A model generated the notes under the pieces. It saw only the letters and a program-made list of their open reading frames with translations. It did no database searches and was not told the origin of the DNA. 32,726 nt of DNA, taken from the NCBI GenBank assembly GCA_945830055.1, contig CALZXH010000022.1:1-32726 (forward strand), written 5' to 3'. The stretch is from an uncultured Prevotella sp. (lineage in GTDB: Bacteria > Bacteroidota > Bacteroidia > Bacteroidales > Bacteroidaceae). The first letter of the stretch is position 1; every line of letters begins with the position of its first letter. Below, in pieces: positions 32,726-32,726 of this stretch. A program made the translations under genes and the position numbers.

Positions 32726-32726
32726 C
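32639..32726. repeat. 33-bp-period repeat at the window end
   Basis: ACACTTTTCCAACAC occurs at 32639-32653, 32672-32686 and 32705-32719, exactly 33 bases apart. The intervening 18 bases are partly conserved (both full ones end TTTCTT). It continues to the window edge and may extend beyond. The cores are too short and the spacers too similar for a CRISPR array. Confidence 0.8.

Noticed and set aside
32639..32726. Possible CRISPR array
   Set aside because: The repeats are only 15 bases and the 18-base intervals resemble each other, unlike real spacers. No cas gene is nearby.

Overview
The window looks like chromosomal DNA of a gut or rumen Bacteroidales bacterium, possibly of the Prevotella/Bacteroides group. 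The reasons are long runs of secreted glycoside hydrolases, weak or absent Shine-Dalgarno sites at most starts, several TAnnTTTG-type -7 boxes typical of Bacteroidetes sigma factors, and family-level gene content. No species can be named from the sequence alone.

Bases 1-24345 hold one plus-strand operon of nine genes with gaps of only 9-71 bases. The first gene is cut by the window edge. The other eight start with a signal peptide. The order is: beta-helix GH141-type fucosidase, GH138-type galacturonidase, GH137-GH2-malectin fusion, two GH2 enzymes, GH106 rhamnosidase, SGNH acetylesterase, GH139-type 2-O-methyl-fucosidase, GH78 rhamnosidase. Families GH137, GH138, GH139 and GH141 were founded on Bacteroides thetaiotaomicron enzymes that dismantle the pectin rhamnogalacturonan II (RG-II). 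Finding all four with GH106, GH78 and several GH2 enzymes strongly suggests the enzymatic half of an RG-II utilisation locus. Together they would act in the periplasm or at the outer membrane to trim side chains A and B. SusC/SusD transporters, a regulator, the GH140 apiosidase and the GH142/143 enzymes are not in the window and may lie upstream.

Bases 24366-25775 hold a convergent minus-strand superoxide reductase gene and about 1 kb of non-coding DNA. That DNA contains a 373-bp element bounded by perfect 26-bp inverted repeats (MITE-like, with REP-like hairpins inside) and a five-copy 24-bp tandem repeat.

Bases 25679-28979 hold a Fic-family AMPylase-like protein with an N-terminal antitoxin-like region, a GT14 glycosyltransferase and a convergent GT2 glycosyltransferase. 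The Fic and GT14 genes are each preceded by nearly the same 80-bp leader/promoter, a duplicated module that also carries a tiny upstream ORF.

Bases 29284-32539 hold an Rpn-family PD-(D/E)XK nuclease/transposase-like gene with 13 tandem 12-bp repeats. After a terminator comes a compact two-gene operon: an HNH nuclease followed two bases later by a methyltransferase-HIT fusion. This pair is visibly richer in A+T than the pectin locus and is the best candidate for an undescribed nucleic-acid repair or defence module. The window ends in a 33-bp-period repeat that runs off the edge.
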